A DNA stretch of 10,780 nucleotides from Bacillota bacterium. Its GTDB lineage: Bacteria; Bacillota_B; Desulfitobacteriia; Desulfitobacteriales; Desulfitobacteriaceae. Both the position numbers and the translations under genes were made by a program. Numbering within the stretch: the stretch's first letter is position 1; the number at the start of each line of letters is the position of its first letter. Positions 1 through 7,767 of this stretch are shown one piece after another. The DNA lies in contig JAJYAS010000057.1 in NCBI GenBank assembly GCA_021779415.1, forward strand, positions 1-10,780, read 5' to 3'. A model generated the notes under the pieces. It was not told where the DNA came from and did no database searches. It saw only the letters and a list, made by a program, of their open reading frames with translations.

Positions 1-1097
1 GGGTTTGTGCCTATGCTAGGGTTTCCACAGATAATGAAGAGCAACTTTCGAGTTATCAGGCGCAAGTGGAACATTATTCTGCCTACATTAAAAACAATCC
101 AGCCTGGGAGTTCGGTGGAATCTTCGCAGACGAAGGTATCAGTGGAACCAACACCAAAAAACGTGTGGAGTTCAACCGAATGATTGAGGACTGTATGGCT
201 GGTAAGATCGACATGGTGATCACCAAATCCATCAGTCGGTTCGCCCGGAATACTCTCGATACTTTGAAATATGTACGCCAACTCAAGGAGAAGGGGGTTG
301 CTATTTTCTTCGAAAAAGAGAATGCTAATACTCTCGATAGTAAAGGAGAGTTCTTGATAACTTTGCTCGGGAGTTTAGCGCAAGAGGAAAGTAATTCGTT
401 ATCACAGGCCACTCGGATGGGGATTGCTTTCCGTTTTCAGGAGGGCAAGGTAAAGGTAAATCACAATAGATTTCTTGGCTATACGAAAGACGAAAATGGT
501 GAATTGGTCATTGTGCCGGAGGAAGCTGAAGTAATTAGAAGGATATATCGGGAGTTTATAGATGGGAAGAGTCCCTATAAAATAGCCTCTAATTTGCAAA
601 GAGATGGGATAATTACAGGTTCGGGCGGTTCCCTCTGGTACGATAGCACCGTCAATAAGATTTTAAAGAACGAAAAAGAGGCTTTACTTCAAAAGACCTT
701 CACAGTGGATTTCCTTGCCAAGAAGAGGGTTAAGAATAACGGGCAAGCTGCACAGTATTATGTTGAGAACAGTCACCCACCAATTGTATCTAAGGAAGAA
801 TTCGAAGCGATACAGTTAGAATTCGAAAGACGCACTAGTATGCGCGGTTATTCCAAAACGGGTAAGAGCAAGTTTACAAGTGACTATGCCTTTTCTGGAA
901 AGCTTTTTTGCCAAAACTGCGGGTCAAAATTCAGACGTCAAACATGGGGAAGTGGTAAAAATAAGAAGTACTTGTGGCGGTGTATTAACCGGGAAATCAA
1001 TGGTGTGGAGTCTTGTGGCATGAAATCAATTAGAGAGAAGGATTTAGAGAAAGCTTTCGTACGAGCAATGAACAACTCTGTGGGTTTTTTACGTTAA
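1..1097 (+). CDS. Serine recombinase (large resolvase family), 5' cut by window edge, C-terminus short
   Basis: A site-specific DNA recombinase that would cut and rejoin DNA through a serine nucleophile. The open frame runs from the left edge (first full codon at 3), so the true start lies outside; a GTG at 66 is internal because the catalytic motif lies upstream of it. Visible are the catalytic segment YARVSTDNEEQ (the serine is codon 24-26), the resolvase-core motifs DEGISGTNTKKR and ITKSISRFARN, a recombinase domain (DGIITGSGGSLWYDSTVNKIL, then YYVENSHPPIVSKEEFEAI), and a zinc ribbon with CQNC and two later cysteines (WRC, ESC). The protein stops about ten residues after the helix EKDLEKAFVRAMN, at 364 visible residues. 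Relatives recalled from memory continue with a long coiled coil to roughly 450-550 residues, so this copy is probably truncated. The stretch ILKNEKEALLQK also seems about three residues short of the usual NEKYxGDALLQ. Likely a remnant of an integrated element. Confidence 0.9.
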   Translation, partial: VCAYARVSTDNEEQLSSYQAQVEHYSAYIKNNPAWEFGGIFADEGISGTNTKKRVEFNRMIEDCMAGKIDMVITKSISRFARNTLDTLKYVRQLKEKGVAIFFEKENANTLDSKGEFLITLLGSLAQEESNSLSQATRMGIAFRFQEGKVKVNHNRFLGYTKDENGELVIVPEEAEVIRRIYREFIDGKSPYKIASNLQRDGIITGSGGSLWYDSTVNKILKNEKEALLQKTFTVDFLAKKRVKNNGQAAQYYVENSHPPIVSKEEFEAIQLEFERRTSMRGYSKTGKSKFTSDYAFSGKLFCQNCGSKFRRQTWGSGKNKKYLWRCINREINGVESCGMKSIREKDLEKAFVRAMNNSVGFLR

Positions 1098-1121
1098 AAG
1101 AAGCAACTTATATTTATAATA

Positions 1122-1217
1122 ATGGAAATTAATGAAGGTCGAAATAGACCGGAGGTGAAACGGGTGGTAAAATACACGCACAAAGGTATTAGAGAATTCC
1201 CAATAGATTTTAATTGA
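1122..1217 (+). CDS. Possible small ORF (31 codons, or 17 from an inner GTG)
   Basis: A short open frame beginning with ATG at 1122, in the same frame as the recombinase and 24 bases after its stop. An inner GTG at 1164 is preceded by a good ribosome binding site (GGAGGTGA at 1151-1158), giving the 17-residue peptide VVKYTHKGIREFPIDFN. The peptide is basic and matches no family I recognise. It may be the decayed tail of the recombinase element or the start of a broken neighbouring gene. The rest of 1098-1352 is AT-rich with no convincing promoter or terminator. Confidence 0.2.
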   Translation: MEINEGRNRPEVKRVVKYTHKGIREFPIDFN

Positions 1218-1352
1218 ATGCTGAAAGAAAACCTTTGGCTATTTCCAGTTTCTAGTGCTTGTTTTTCGAAAATTAATATCCATACTTAAATTTATAAGAG
1301 TTTTGTTCCACACCCATCATTAACGGATAACGTAATTTGATGCATATTTTTT

Positions 1353-1359
1353 GGAGGAG
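1353..1359 (+). promoter_or_regulatory. Ribosome binding site deciding the start of the soluble molybdoenzyme
   Basis: GGAGGAG at 1353-1359 sits six bases before GTG at 1366, a normal spacing. A TTG at 1351 would place the ribosome binding site inside the gene, and the ATG at 1360 directly abuts it, so GTG at 1366 is the best start. Confidence 0.75.
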
Positions 1360-1365
1360 ATGTTT

Positions 1366-3351
1366 GTGCAGATTACCAGACACGTTTGTCCCCTTAATTG
1401 TAATGATTCTTGTAGTATATTAGCCTATGTAGACAATTACCGGCTGATTAAAGTGTCCGGCGATCCCCTTCATTCTTATACACTCGGTACGTTATGTTCT
1501 AAGGGATATAGCTTAGCTGAACATGTTTATCATCCTGATAGAATACTCTATCCTTTACGGCAAAGCGCTCGCGGATCAGGAAATTGGAAGAGGATAACTT
1601 GGGAAGAGGCATTGCAAGAAATATCTAGTAATATTATCGATATTTACCAGAATGATGGAAATCTTTTGTCCCTAGCCCTATTGGACGGTAAGGCTAATAC
1701 AGGAGTGTTAGCTCGTTCTCTCTCGCATATGCTTTCTTCGATAGCGCCTCTTACTCAAATCGAAAGTCTGCAAAGTGGAGGGCCAGGGTACGATGCCGAG
1801 TTACTGGATTTTGGCCTGTATGGTCAAAAAGATCCCGAAGATATGGGAAAGGCGGACCTGATTGTTCTTTGGGGAGTAAACCCTGCCTCAACAGCAATCC
1901 ATCAAATGAGGATCCTACAGCAAGCGCGAAATCGTGGAACGAAAGTTATCCTTATTGACGTGTTTCCTTCAATGACAGCTAATAATGTAGACGAAGCGAT
2001 TTTCGTTAAACCCGGTGGTGACGGGGCGCTTGCCTTGGCTGTTTTGCGTGAATTAATCTTAAAAAGCAGTGTTAACTATCACTTTCTCCTTCATGAATCG
2101 GAAGGATGGGGAATTTTACAGGACTGGCTATTAGATACCGATCCGGAACAATTGCTTAAGGTGGCTGGAATATCCAGCAAAGCAATTACACATTTGGCAG
2201 ATGAAATTCGCCATAGTTCGTCAGCAGCATTTTGGATTGGCAAAGGACTGCAAAAATACAGCAATAGTGGACAGAATATTCGTGCCATACATGCACTTGC
2301 TGTTGCCGGTGGGGCTATGGAAAATTGTGGAGGCGGAGTCTATACATCACAGCCCGCTGATTTTCTGCTTAACAGCATATGGGGCTCGGATTTAAAAAAT
2401 AATCGGAAGATGAATTTGTCTTCTTTAGTTCTTAATCGAAATACCTTTAACCCCGCGATTCGAATGCTTTGGGTTACACAAAGCAATCCTTTGGTTCAAG
2501 GAACTGAACTTCAGGCTTTACGGGAGATGATAGACAGCCTCGATTTGATTGTAACGACGGATTATTTTCTTACTCCGACTGCACGCTATAGCGATATCGT
2601 CCTCCCAGCTGCAACTATCTTTGAGATGGAAGATCTTGTAGCAGGGAGTTGGCATCAATGGCTTGGTTTAAATGAACGGGCAATTACACCATTGGGAGAG
2701 GTGCGTTCTGAGTTGGAAGTTGCCCAGGCTCTTACCCAGGTCCTAAATGAAGCTTTCCCTGGAGTTTGTTCATTTCAGGCAGAGCGGACCATATCAGATT
2801 GGTTTCGACAAGGGGTTCTCCCACAATTATATCGGCAATTGGAGATTGACAACTATAGAGAATTAAAGACTGGTCCAAGAAAGATTCCACTAAATAAATT
2901 TGCTGATAATTCTATACAGCAAAAAAAGTATAGATTCGTCGTTCCGGAAGCTATGGAACTTGGTTGTCCGGAAATACCGAGTGCAATAGCGCCGGTATCC
3001 CCTCCGGAAAGTTATCCGTATCGTCTTATCTGTGTGCGCCAAGCGGATCGCTTTAATTCTCAATTTGGAAATATAAGTTGGCTACTTGAAGGACGAGCAA
3101 CGAATGAAATTATTTTGAACAGGGAATTGGCTGGATTAAAGAAAATTGTATCCGGGGATCCTGTATCCGTTTATAACCAATGGGGCGAAGTTATATTAAA
3201 AGCAAAAGTCTGCCAAGAACTTTCTGATAAGATTATTATCTGTTCTGCCAGGCAGGATTTAGACGGAAAAAGCATAAACACCCTGATAGGGGGACAGGAA
3301 ACAGATATAGCTTATCATGATACATTTGTAAATATTGCTCGGTATTCATAA
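1366..3351 (+). CDS. Molybdopterin oxidoreductase catalytic subunit without export signal (DMSO reductase superfamily)
   Basis: A 661-residue molybdenum or tungsten bis-MGD enzyme of unknown substrate. The N-terminus goes straight into a 4Fe-4S site, HVCPLNCNDSC plus LCSKG (Cys8, 12, 16 and 44 from the GTG start). There is no twin-arginine or Sec signal, so it is predicted to be cytoplasmic. Next come the family's molybdopterin segments: DLIVLWGVNPAST (about 164-176), TKVILIDVFPSMTA, VKPGGDGALALAVLREL and YSDIVLPAATIFEMEDLVAG. The C-terminal dinucleotide-binding region (from about residue 540) includes the ADRFNSQFGN segment and an SGDPVSVYNQWGE segment. Length suits small soluble members of the superfamily. 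Where relatives, from memory, carry a metal-ligating Cys or Sec, this protein reads IESLQSGGPGYDA (about 132-144), so Ser137 or no protein ligand is possible. It stands alone, about 200 bases before the exported-enzyme operon; the ferredoxin gene at 8597 is a possible partner. Family assignment is secure, function is not. Confidence 0.9.
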   Translation: MQITRHVCPLNCNDSCSILAYVDNYRLIKVSGDPLHSYTLGTLCSKGYSLAEHVYHPDRILYPLRQSARGSGNWKRITWEEALQEISSNIIDIYQNDGNLLSLALLDGKANTGVLARSLSHMLSSIAPLTQIESLQSGGPGYDAELLDFGLYGQKDPEDMGKADLIVLWGVNPASTAIHQMRILQQARNRGTKVILIDVFPSMTANNVDEAIFVKPGGDGALALAVLRELILKSSVNYHFLLHESEGWGILQDWLLDTDPEQLLKVAGISSKAITHLADEIRHSSSAAFWIGKGLQKYSNSGQNIRAIHALAVAGGAMENCGGGVYTSQPADFLLNSIWGSDLKNNRKMNLSSLVLNRNTFNPAIRMLWVTQSNPLVQGTELQALREMIDSLDLIVTTDYFLTPTARYSDIVLPAATIFEMEDLVAGSWHQWLGLNERAITPLGEVRSELEVAQALTQVLNEAFPGVCSFQAERTISDWFRQGVLPQLYRQLEIDNYRELKTGPRKIPLNKFADNSIQQKKYRFVVPEAMELGCPEIPSAIAPVSPPESYPYRLICVRQADRFNSQFGNISWLLEGRATNEIILNRELAGLKKIVSGDPVSVYNQWGEVILKAKVCQELSDKIIICSARQDLDGKSINTLIGGQETDIAYHDTFVNIARYS

Positions 3352-3387
3352 TTGTTTGTAAAGTAGCACAGAGATACTGTTGAAAAA

Positions 3388-3403
3388 TTGTAGTTTGCTA
3401 CAA
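3388..3403. promoter_or_regulatory. Inverted repeat 1, TTGT-N8-ACAA type
   Basis: TTGTAGTTTGCTACAA has six-base arms that are perfect complements around a four-base centre. It lies just after the stop of the soluble molybdoenzyme gene and shares TTGT...ACAA ends and 16-base length with the repeat at 3462. It could be an operator half of a set. A short T run follows it on the minus strand, but the stem is too weak for a convincing terminator. Confidence 0.4.
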
Positions 3404-3461
3404 CTGCACAAAAAATAATATAGTGAAAAAAACGCAAAATCATAAAAGTATCTCCATTTCC

Positions 3462-3477
3462 TTGTTCGTAGCGACAA
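3462..3477. promoter_or_regulatory. Inverted repeat 2, TTGT-N8-ACAA type
   Basis: TTGTTCGTAGCGACAA has four-base outer arms (TTGT/ACAA) and a further CG/CG match inside, offset by one base. Length and ends match the repeat at 3388, 74 bases upstream. It is imperfect and short, so on its own it could be chance; the spacing and the stronger palindrome downstream make it worth recording. Confidence 0.3.
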
Positions 3478-3494
3478 TATTATTAGCTATGAAT

Positions 3495-3517
3495 TCGTTG
3501 TATAGTCTATACAACGA
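3495..3517. promoter_or_regulatory. Perfect 23-bp palindrome upstream of the exported molybdoenzyme, probable operator
   Basis: Left arm TCGTTGTATAG, a single central T at 3506, then the exact reverse complement of the left arm. Eleven-base arms with a one-base centre look like a dimeric regulator site rather than an RNA hairpin, though a nine-base stem with a five-base loop could also form in the transcript. It lies about 17 bases before the ribosome binding site (AAAGGGAGG, 3532-3540) of the gene at 3550. It contains TATAGT and TATACA, either of which could be a -10 element, but no good -35 box was found at the right distance, so the promoter itself is not called. Confidence 0.6.
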
Positions 3518-3549
3518 GTCTATCTTTACTGAAAGGGAGGATACTTTGA

Positions 3550-5907
3550 ATGGAGTTCTCAAGGCGAAATTTTATTAAGGCAAGTGGAGGGGTTGTCGCT
3601 TTAGGAGTCGTGGGTGTTACGCCTTTTACCGACTGGATTCGTCCGGCATCGGCGGAAGGCGAGAAGCAAGAGAAAATTGCTTACACTTTTCATCCCCCAA
3701 ACTGTGGAGGTCGTTGCTCCTATAAGTGCACTGTCCGTGATGGAAAATTAGTGAAACTGGAGCCAAACGAATGGCCGGATCCGAATCAGAACAAATGTTG
3801 TCTCCGGGGACTGAGCGAGATAGAACGCAATTACAGTCCGGACCGCTTAAAAACTCCTTTAAAACGTGTAGGGGAAAGAGGAGAAGGCAAGTTTGTCGCT
3901 ATCTCCTGGGATGAAGCCCTGAAGACCGTTGCCGACAAATTCACGGAAATGATAGAGAAATATGGTGGAAAGTCTGTATTATACGGATATAGCTCCAACA
4001 TTTGTTATCCCTTCAATTCTTTGGCTGCCATGTTAGGTTTTCAAAATCCGTCACAGGCATTTTATGGTATTGACTTGGGACAGGCAAGCGGCATGACTGC
4101 GGTCATGGGTATCAATGATACAGGGACGAACGAGATTACTGACTGGGTAAATTCCAAAATGATAATTTTAGTCGGTAATAATTTATTGGAAACTTCTCTT
4201 ACCGACTCCGCCTTTTTCTTTGAAGCCAAAGAAAAAGGGGTGAAAATGGTTTGTATTGACCCGTCATATTCCACAACCGCGTCAAAGTGCAATCAATGGA
4301 TTTCTATCCGTCCCGGAACGGACAGCGCTTTATATTTAGGCATGATTAATTTAATACTAAATAATAAATGGTATGATGCAGATTATATTAGTAAATATAC
4401 CAGCGCTCCATTCTTAATCCGTCAAGATAACAAAGCCATTATGCGTGAAGGTGACAAATACCTTGTATGGGATAAAAACTCCAATTCGGCTAAACCATCG
4501 GATACTCCGGGAATTACACCTGCATTAGAGGGAGAGTATACTGTTAACGGGGTTACAGTCAAAACTGTCCTCACTGGTTTTATCGAGCATGTGAAAGATT
4601 ATACTCCTGCCTGGGCATCCAAAGTTACGGAAATACCGGAACAAGTTATTACCGATTTAACCAAGGAATATGCTCTCGGTGGACCGGCAGCAATTCAATG
4701 GGGCGTAGGCGGACCGGATAAGTGGTATAATTCAGACACCACCGGTCGTTTGGGAACCATGGTTGCTGGTTTGACCGGAAATATCGGACGTGTCGGTGGC
4801 GGAACAGGTCGTGCAACAAACCACATGACCAACTTTGCTCACTTTGCTGCCTTCTCAATGCCACCCTGGCCTTTGCCACCACAATTTAAGAATGCGCCAG
4901 CTGAGGTTGTGTCTCATCCTGACTATTTAACTAAACCAAACTCGATTAAAGGATACTTTTTCCAGGGTAATACTCTTAAACAATATTTAACCAATATGAA
5001 TCAAACGATAAAATGGGTAAAATCCCTGGAATTCATTGTGGGTGTCGACAATCAGCACTGCGATAGTATAAATTACGCGGACATTGTATTACCTGCCTGC
5101 TCCTTTTTGGAATCGGAGTATGATATTGCTTATCTGACAGCTGACCGCAATCATGTCTTGATGCAGCAAAAGGTCCTTGAACCATTGTTTGAAAGCAAGT
5201 CTGACTTCCAAATTGAAAAAGAAATTGCTAAAAGAATGGGACTTGACCAATATCTTCCCAAAACCCCCGAAGATTATAATCGCAATAGCATAAATTCGCC
5301 GGATCCAATGTTTAAGGGGATTACGATTGAGGGACTGAAAGCCAATAAATGCATATTGAGATTGAATGTCCCGAACACACCTTTCGTAGGGTACCTTGAT
5401 CACAAATTCGGGACACCGTCGGGCAAGATAGAGTTATACAACGAGGTGTTTATAGAAGATAATTGTGCGTTCCCGATCTGGCAAGAACCAAATGAAGCGT
5501 ATCCTTCCAACCCACTTGCCAAAAAGTACCCTCTGACGCTGGGAACACCTCATTCCCGCTTCCGTGCCCACTCAACATTCTCTAATTCCCGCTGGATTAA
5601 TCAAGTTTTAACTGAACCTATTATCAGGATTAATCCTAAGGACGCTCAAGCCAGAGGACTCAAAAATAATGATTATATCGAAGTATTCAATGACCGGGGC
5701 AGCTTCCAATGCAAATGCAATATTGTCAATGATATACGTCCCGGCATGATTCAGATGCCCGAAGGTTGGTGGAGCCGCTACTTCAAAAAAGGTGACATGC
5801 AAATGGTTACCAACTCCAATATGAATCCTAGAGGAGAAAAACTATTTTTCAATAAAATTATTCCATATCTAGATTGTTTGGTCGAAGTTAAGAGAGTGGA
5901 GGGCTAA
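3550..5907 (+). CDS. Tat-exported DmsA-like molybdopterin oxidoreductase, catalytic subunit
   Basis: A 785-residue catalytic subunit of a membrane-bound respiratory molybdoenzyme, acting outside the cytoplasmic membrane on an unidentified substrate. The N-terminus is a twin-arginine signal (SRRNFIK at 4-10, a hydrophobic stretch to about 28, likely cleavage after PASA at 35). A 4Fe-4S site follows: Cys52, 56, 60 and Cys83 or 84, in HPPNCGGRCSYKC and CCLRG. Then come PDRLKTPLKRVGERGEGKF as in DmsA relatives, DWVNSKMIILVGNN (198-211), IRPGTDSALYLGM and YADIVLPACSFLESEYD. The C-terminal dinucleotide-binding domain starts near GTPHSRFRAHS. Around FYGIDLGQASGM (171-182), where the metal ligand is expected, no Cys or Sec appears; Asp175 is a candidate. 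His48 ahead of the first cysteine recalls NarG-type enzymes, yet all cluster cysteines are present too. First gene of a four-gene operon, with a ribosome binding site nine bases before ATG. Substrate could be a sulfoxide, N-oxide, sulfur or metalloid oxyanion; the sequence does not decide. Confidence 0.93.
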   Translation: MEFSRRNFIKASGGVVALGVVGVTPFTDWIRPASAEGEKQEKIAYTFHPPNCGGRCSYKCTVRDGKLVKLEPNEWPDPNQNKCCLRGLSEIERNYSPDRLKTPLKRVGERGEGKFVAISWDEALKTVADKFTEMIEKYGGKSVLYGYSSNICYPFNSLAAMLGFQNPSQAFYGIDLGQASGMTAVMGINDTGTNEITDWVNSKMIILVGNNLLETSLTDSAFFFEAKEKGVKMVCIDPSYSTTASKCNQWISIRPGTDSALYLGMINLILNNKWYDADYISKYTSAPFLIRQDNKAIMREGDKYLVWDKNSNSAKPSDTPGITPALEGEYTVNGVTVKTVLTGFIEHVKDYTPAWASKVTEIPEQVITDLTKEYALGGPAAIQWGVGGPDKWYNSDTTGRLGTMVAGLTGNIGRVGGGTGRATNHMTNFAHFAAFSMPPWPLPPQFKNAPAEVVSHPDYLTKPNSIKGYFFQGNTLKQYLTNMNQTIKWVKSLEFIVGVDNQHCDSINYADIVLPACSFLESEYDIAYLTADRNHVLMQQKVLEPLFESKSDFQIEKEIAKRMGLDQYLPKTPEDYNRNSINSPDPMFKGITIEGLKANKCILRLNVPNTPFVGYLDHKFGTPSGKIELYNEVFIEDNCAFPIWQEPNEAYPSNPLAKKYPLTLGTPHSRFRAHSTFSNSRWINQVLTEPIIRINPKDAQARGLKNNDYIEVFNDRGSFQCKCNIVNDIRPGMIQMPEGWWSRYFKKGDMQMVTNSNMNPRGEKLFFNKIIPYLDCLVEVKRVEG

Positions 5908-5911
5908 GGAT

Positions 5912-6523
5912 ATGACAAAACTGGGAATAACAGTAGATGTCGGCCGGTGTGTAGGATGCCACACCTGTGCTATGGCCTGTAAAATGCAAAATAATGTGCC
6001 TATGGGGATGCTGTGGAATCGAATTCTTACCGAAGGCGGCGAGAATTTGGACAGCGCCAGTGGCGAATTTCCTAACCTGACCAAATCATGGAGGCCAGTA
6101 GCCTGCCAGCATTGCGAAAATGCACCATGCGTAAAAGTATGTCCGGTCGGAGCCACCTACAAAGCGGAAGACGGACGAGTCCTCATCAATTATGACCGTT
6201 GTATTGGCTGTCGTTATTGTATGGCTGCTTGCCCGTATAATGCGAGAGTGTTCAACTGGCAGAAGGCTGTCAGGATGCCTGATTTTAACTACGGGGATGC
6301 CCTGGCACGGCCATTAGGGGTTGCAGAAAAGTGTTCAATGTGCAAAGAACGGACAGACGTAGGCTTGGAGCCGATGTGTGTAGTGGTATGCCCTGCCAAA
6401 GCCCGTAAATTTGGGGATCTGGACGACCCGAACAGCGAGGTTTCCAAAGCGATCCGAGAGAAAGCTTCTTCTCGGCTTCTTGAAGAATTAGGAACAAAAC
6501 CGCAAGTTTATTACTTGCGCTAA
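5912..6523 (+). CDS. Four-cluster 4Fe-4S ferredoxin subunit (DmsB/NrfC/PhsB type)
   Basis: A 203-residue electron-transfer subunit expected to relay electrons between the catalytic subunit and the membrane subunit. Sixteen cysteines fall in the four classic groups: Cys13/16/19/23, 65/68/73/77, 97/100/103/107 and 141/144/156/160, including CQHCENAPCVKVC and CIGCRYCMAAC. All are intact. It has no signal peptide of its own, as usual for such subunits, which are thought to be carried out with the Tat-tagged partner. It starts four bases after the catalytic gene's stop, with GGAGG within the end of that gene, so translation is probably coupled. The tail after residue 165 is charged and not diagnostic. 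Confidence 0.93.
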   Translation: MTKLGITVDVGRCVGCHTCAMACKMQNNVPMGMLWNRILTEGGENLDSASGEFPNLTKSWRPVACQHCENAPCVKVCPVGATYKAEDGRVLINYDRCIGCRYCMAACPYNARVFNWQKAVRMPDFNYGDALARPLGVAEKCSMCKERTDVGLEPMCVVVCPAKARKFGDLDDPNSEVSKAIREKASSRLLEELGTKPQVYYLR

Positions 6524-6538
6524 AGGAGGAGTGAGAAT

Positions 6539-7765
6539 ATGGGAAACAAGAATAAGAACTTTCTTTGGGTCGGAATACTAGGCTTGCTTGTTGTAGCCGG
6601 GCTGGGTGCCTGGATTTACCAAGTATCGAACGGCCTTATCGTAACAGGGATGCGCAACATTGTCTCCTGGGGCCTTTATATTACATCATTTATGTTTTTT
6701 GTCGGTCTTTCCGCAGGAGGATTAATTGTATCCTCTTCCGCCACCGTATTTAATATTCCCTCGTTTAAAAAAGTATCATTGCCTGCAGTACTGCTTTCCG
6801 TAGCATGCATTGCTATGGCGGCAGGTTTTATTGTGGTTGATTTAGGGAAACCGCAAAGGATATTGAACCTTATTATACATCCCCAATTCAGGTCTCCTCT
6901 TATGTGGGATGTAGTTGTTATCACGTGCTATTTGATCATTTCTGTCCTTTACCTGTATTTTATGACTCAGCCTAATCCGGATCAAAGAAAAATAACGATC
7001 ATGTCTCGAATTGCCTTGCCGGTTGCTATATTAGTCCACTCAGTTACTGCCTGGATATTTGGTTTGCAGATAGCAAGAGTCGCTTGGCATAGTGCGCTAA
7101 TGGCGCCGATATTTATCGCATCGGCCTTGGACTCCGGCTTGGCGCTTCTTCTTATTGTTCTCTGGGCACTGAACCGTGCAGGCAAGTATAAAATAGAAGA
7201 TAAGCTTTTTAGCAGTCTTGCCGGACTTCTGGCCGTTTTCGTAGCAGTAGATGCGTTTTTGATAGGATGTGAAATACTAACCTTTGTATTTCCAGGTGAG
7301 TCAACTGTAATGAAAGACGTGTCCCTTCTTTTCAGCGGTAGCTTAGCACCTTTCTTCTGGGGAGAAATGATATTTGGTTTGTTGATTCCTTTCTTATTAT
7401 TGGTATTTGCGAAAAACCGCGAAAAGAAAAGTTTTGTCCTTTTAGCCTCAACGTTAATTGTGATCGGGGTATTCTTTAAACGGGTATGGCTGCTGTTTTC
7501 AGCCTTTATATACCCCTTGGTGCCCGGTCCATTAGGGGTAACGCTCGGCGAGTACAAGCAAGGTGTCGATTCAATTATAGTCCCTAATATTTGGGCTACG
7601 CAGGGAAGCTATTGTCCTACTATTATTGAAATCCTCATTTTCCTTGGCATTATTTCAGGCGGCACCTTGCTTTTCTGGTTTGTATTTCAATGGGTAACGC
7701 AGGGTGAATCCGGAAAGGCTAAAATTATCGGAGGAAATACCATTCAACAACTTGGAGGTAAGTGA
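6539..7765 (+). CDS. NrfD/PsrC-type polytopic membrane subunit
   Basis: A 408-residue integral membrane protein expected to anchor the complex and exchange electrons with menaquinone. About ten hydrophobic segments can be picked out, near residues 9-28, 42-66, 79-100, 121-142, 156-178, 184-210, 223-250, 261-290, 297-326 and 360-386. Family hallmarks include SAGGLIV at 58-64, DLGKPQR (101-107) and HSVTAWIFGLQIARVAWHSA (167-186). There is no obvious haem-ligand pattern, in keeping with NrfD-type rather than cytochrome b-type anchors. A strong ribosome binding site (AAAGGAGGA, 6522-6530) lies eight bases before ATG and overlaps the stop of the ferredoxin gene. Length is typical of the longer PsrC/NrfD members rather than of DmsC. 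Confidence 0.92.
   Translation: MGNKNKNFLWVGILGLLVVAGLGAWIYQVSNGLIVTGMRNIVSWGLYITSFMFFVGLSAGGLIVSSSATVFNIPSFKKVSLPAVLLSVACIAMAAGFIVVDLGKPQRILNLIIHPQFRSPLMWDVVVITCYLIISVLYLYFMTQPNPDQRKITIMSRIALPVAILVHSVTAWIFGLQIARVAWHSALMAPIFIASALDSGLALLLIVLWALNRAGKYKIEDKLFSSLAGLLAVFVAVDAFLIGCEILTFVFPGESTVMKDVSLLFSGSLAPFFWGEMIFGLLIPFLLLVFAKNREKKSFVLLASTLIVIGVFFKRVWLLFSAFIYPLVPGPLGVTLGEYKQGVDSIIVPNIWATQGSYCPTIIEILIFLGIISGGTLLFWFVFQWVTQGESGKAKIIGGNTIQQLGGK
7754..7758 (+). promoter_or_regulatory. Ribosome binding site deciding the TorD-family start
   Basis: GGAGG at 7754-7758 is only three bases from the GTG at 7762 but nine from the ATG at 7768, so the ATG is the better start. The site lies within the last codons of the membrane-subunit gene. 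Confidence 0.65.
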
Positions 7766-7767
7766 TA

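Noticed and set aside
66..68. GTG as start of the serine recombinase
   Set aside because: The same frame continues upstream to the window edge and contains the catalytic YARVST motif, so this codon is an internal valine.
1351..1362. TTG at 1351 or ATG at 1360 as start of the soluble molybdoenzyme
   Set aside because: The first would put the ribosome binding site inside the gene and the second directly touches it; GTG at 1366 has normal spacing.
3388..3410. Intrinsic terminator after the soluble molybdoenzyme gene
   Set aside because: The six-base AT-rich stem is weak and is followed by CTGCACAAAAA on the + strand, not by a T run.
5089..5403. Minus-strand open frame of about 100 codons inside the exported catalytic gene
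   Set aside because: It lies wholly opposite a well-supported molybdoenzyme and shows no recognisable domain.
6982..7557. Long minus-strand open frame of about 190 codons opposite the NrfD-type gene
   Set aside because: It is the antisense of a clear membrane-protein gene, its translation is rich in Thr, Asn, Ile and Lys without family motifs, and it has no supporting ribosome binding site or neighbours.
7762..7764. GTG overlapping the membrane-subunit stop as start of the chaperone
   Set aside because: Only three bases separate it from GGAGG; the ATG at 7768 has a more usual nine-base spacing.
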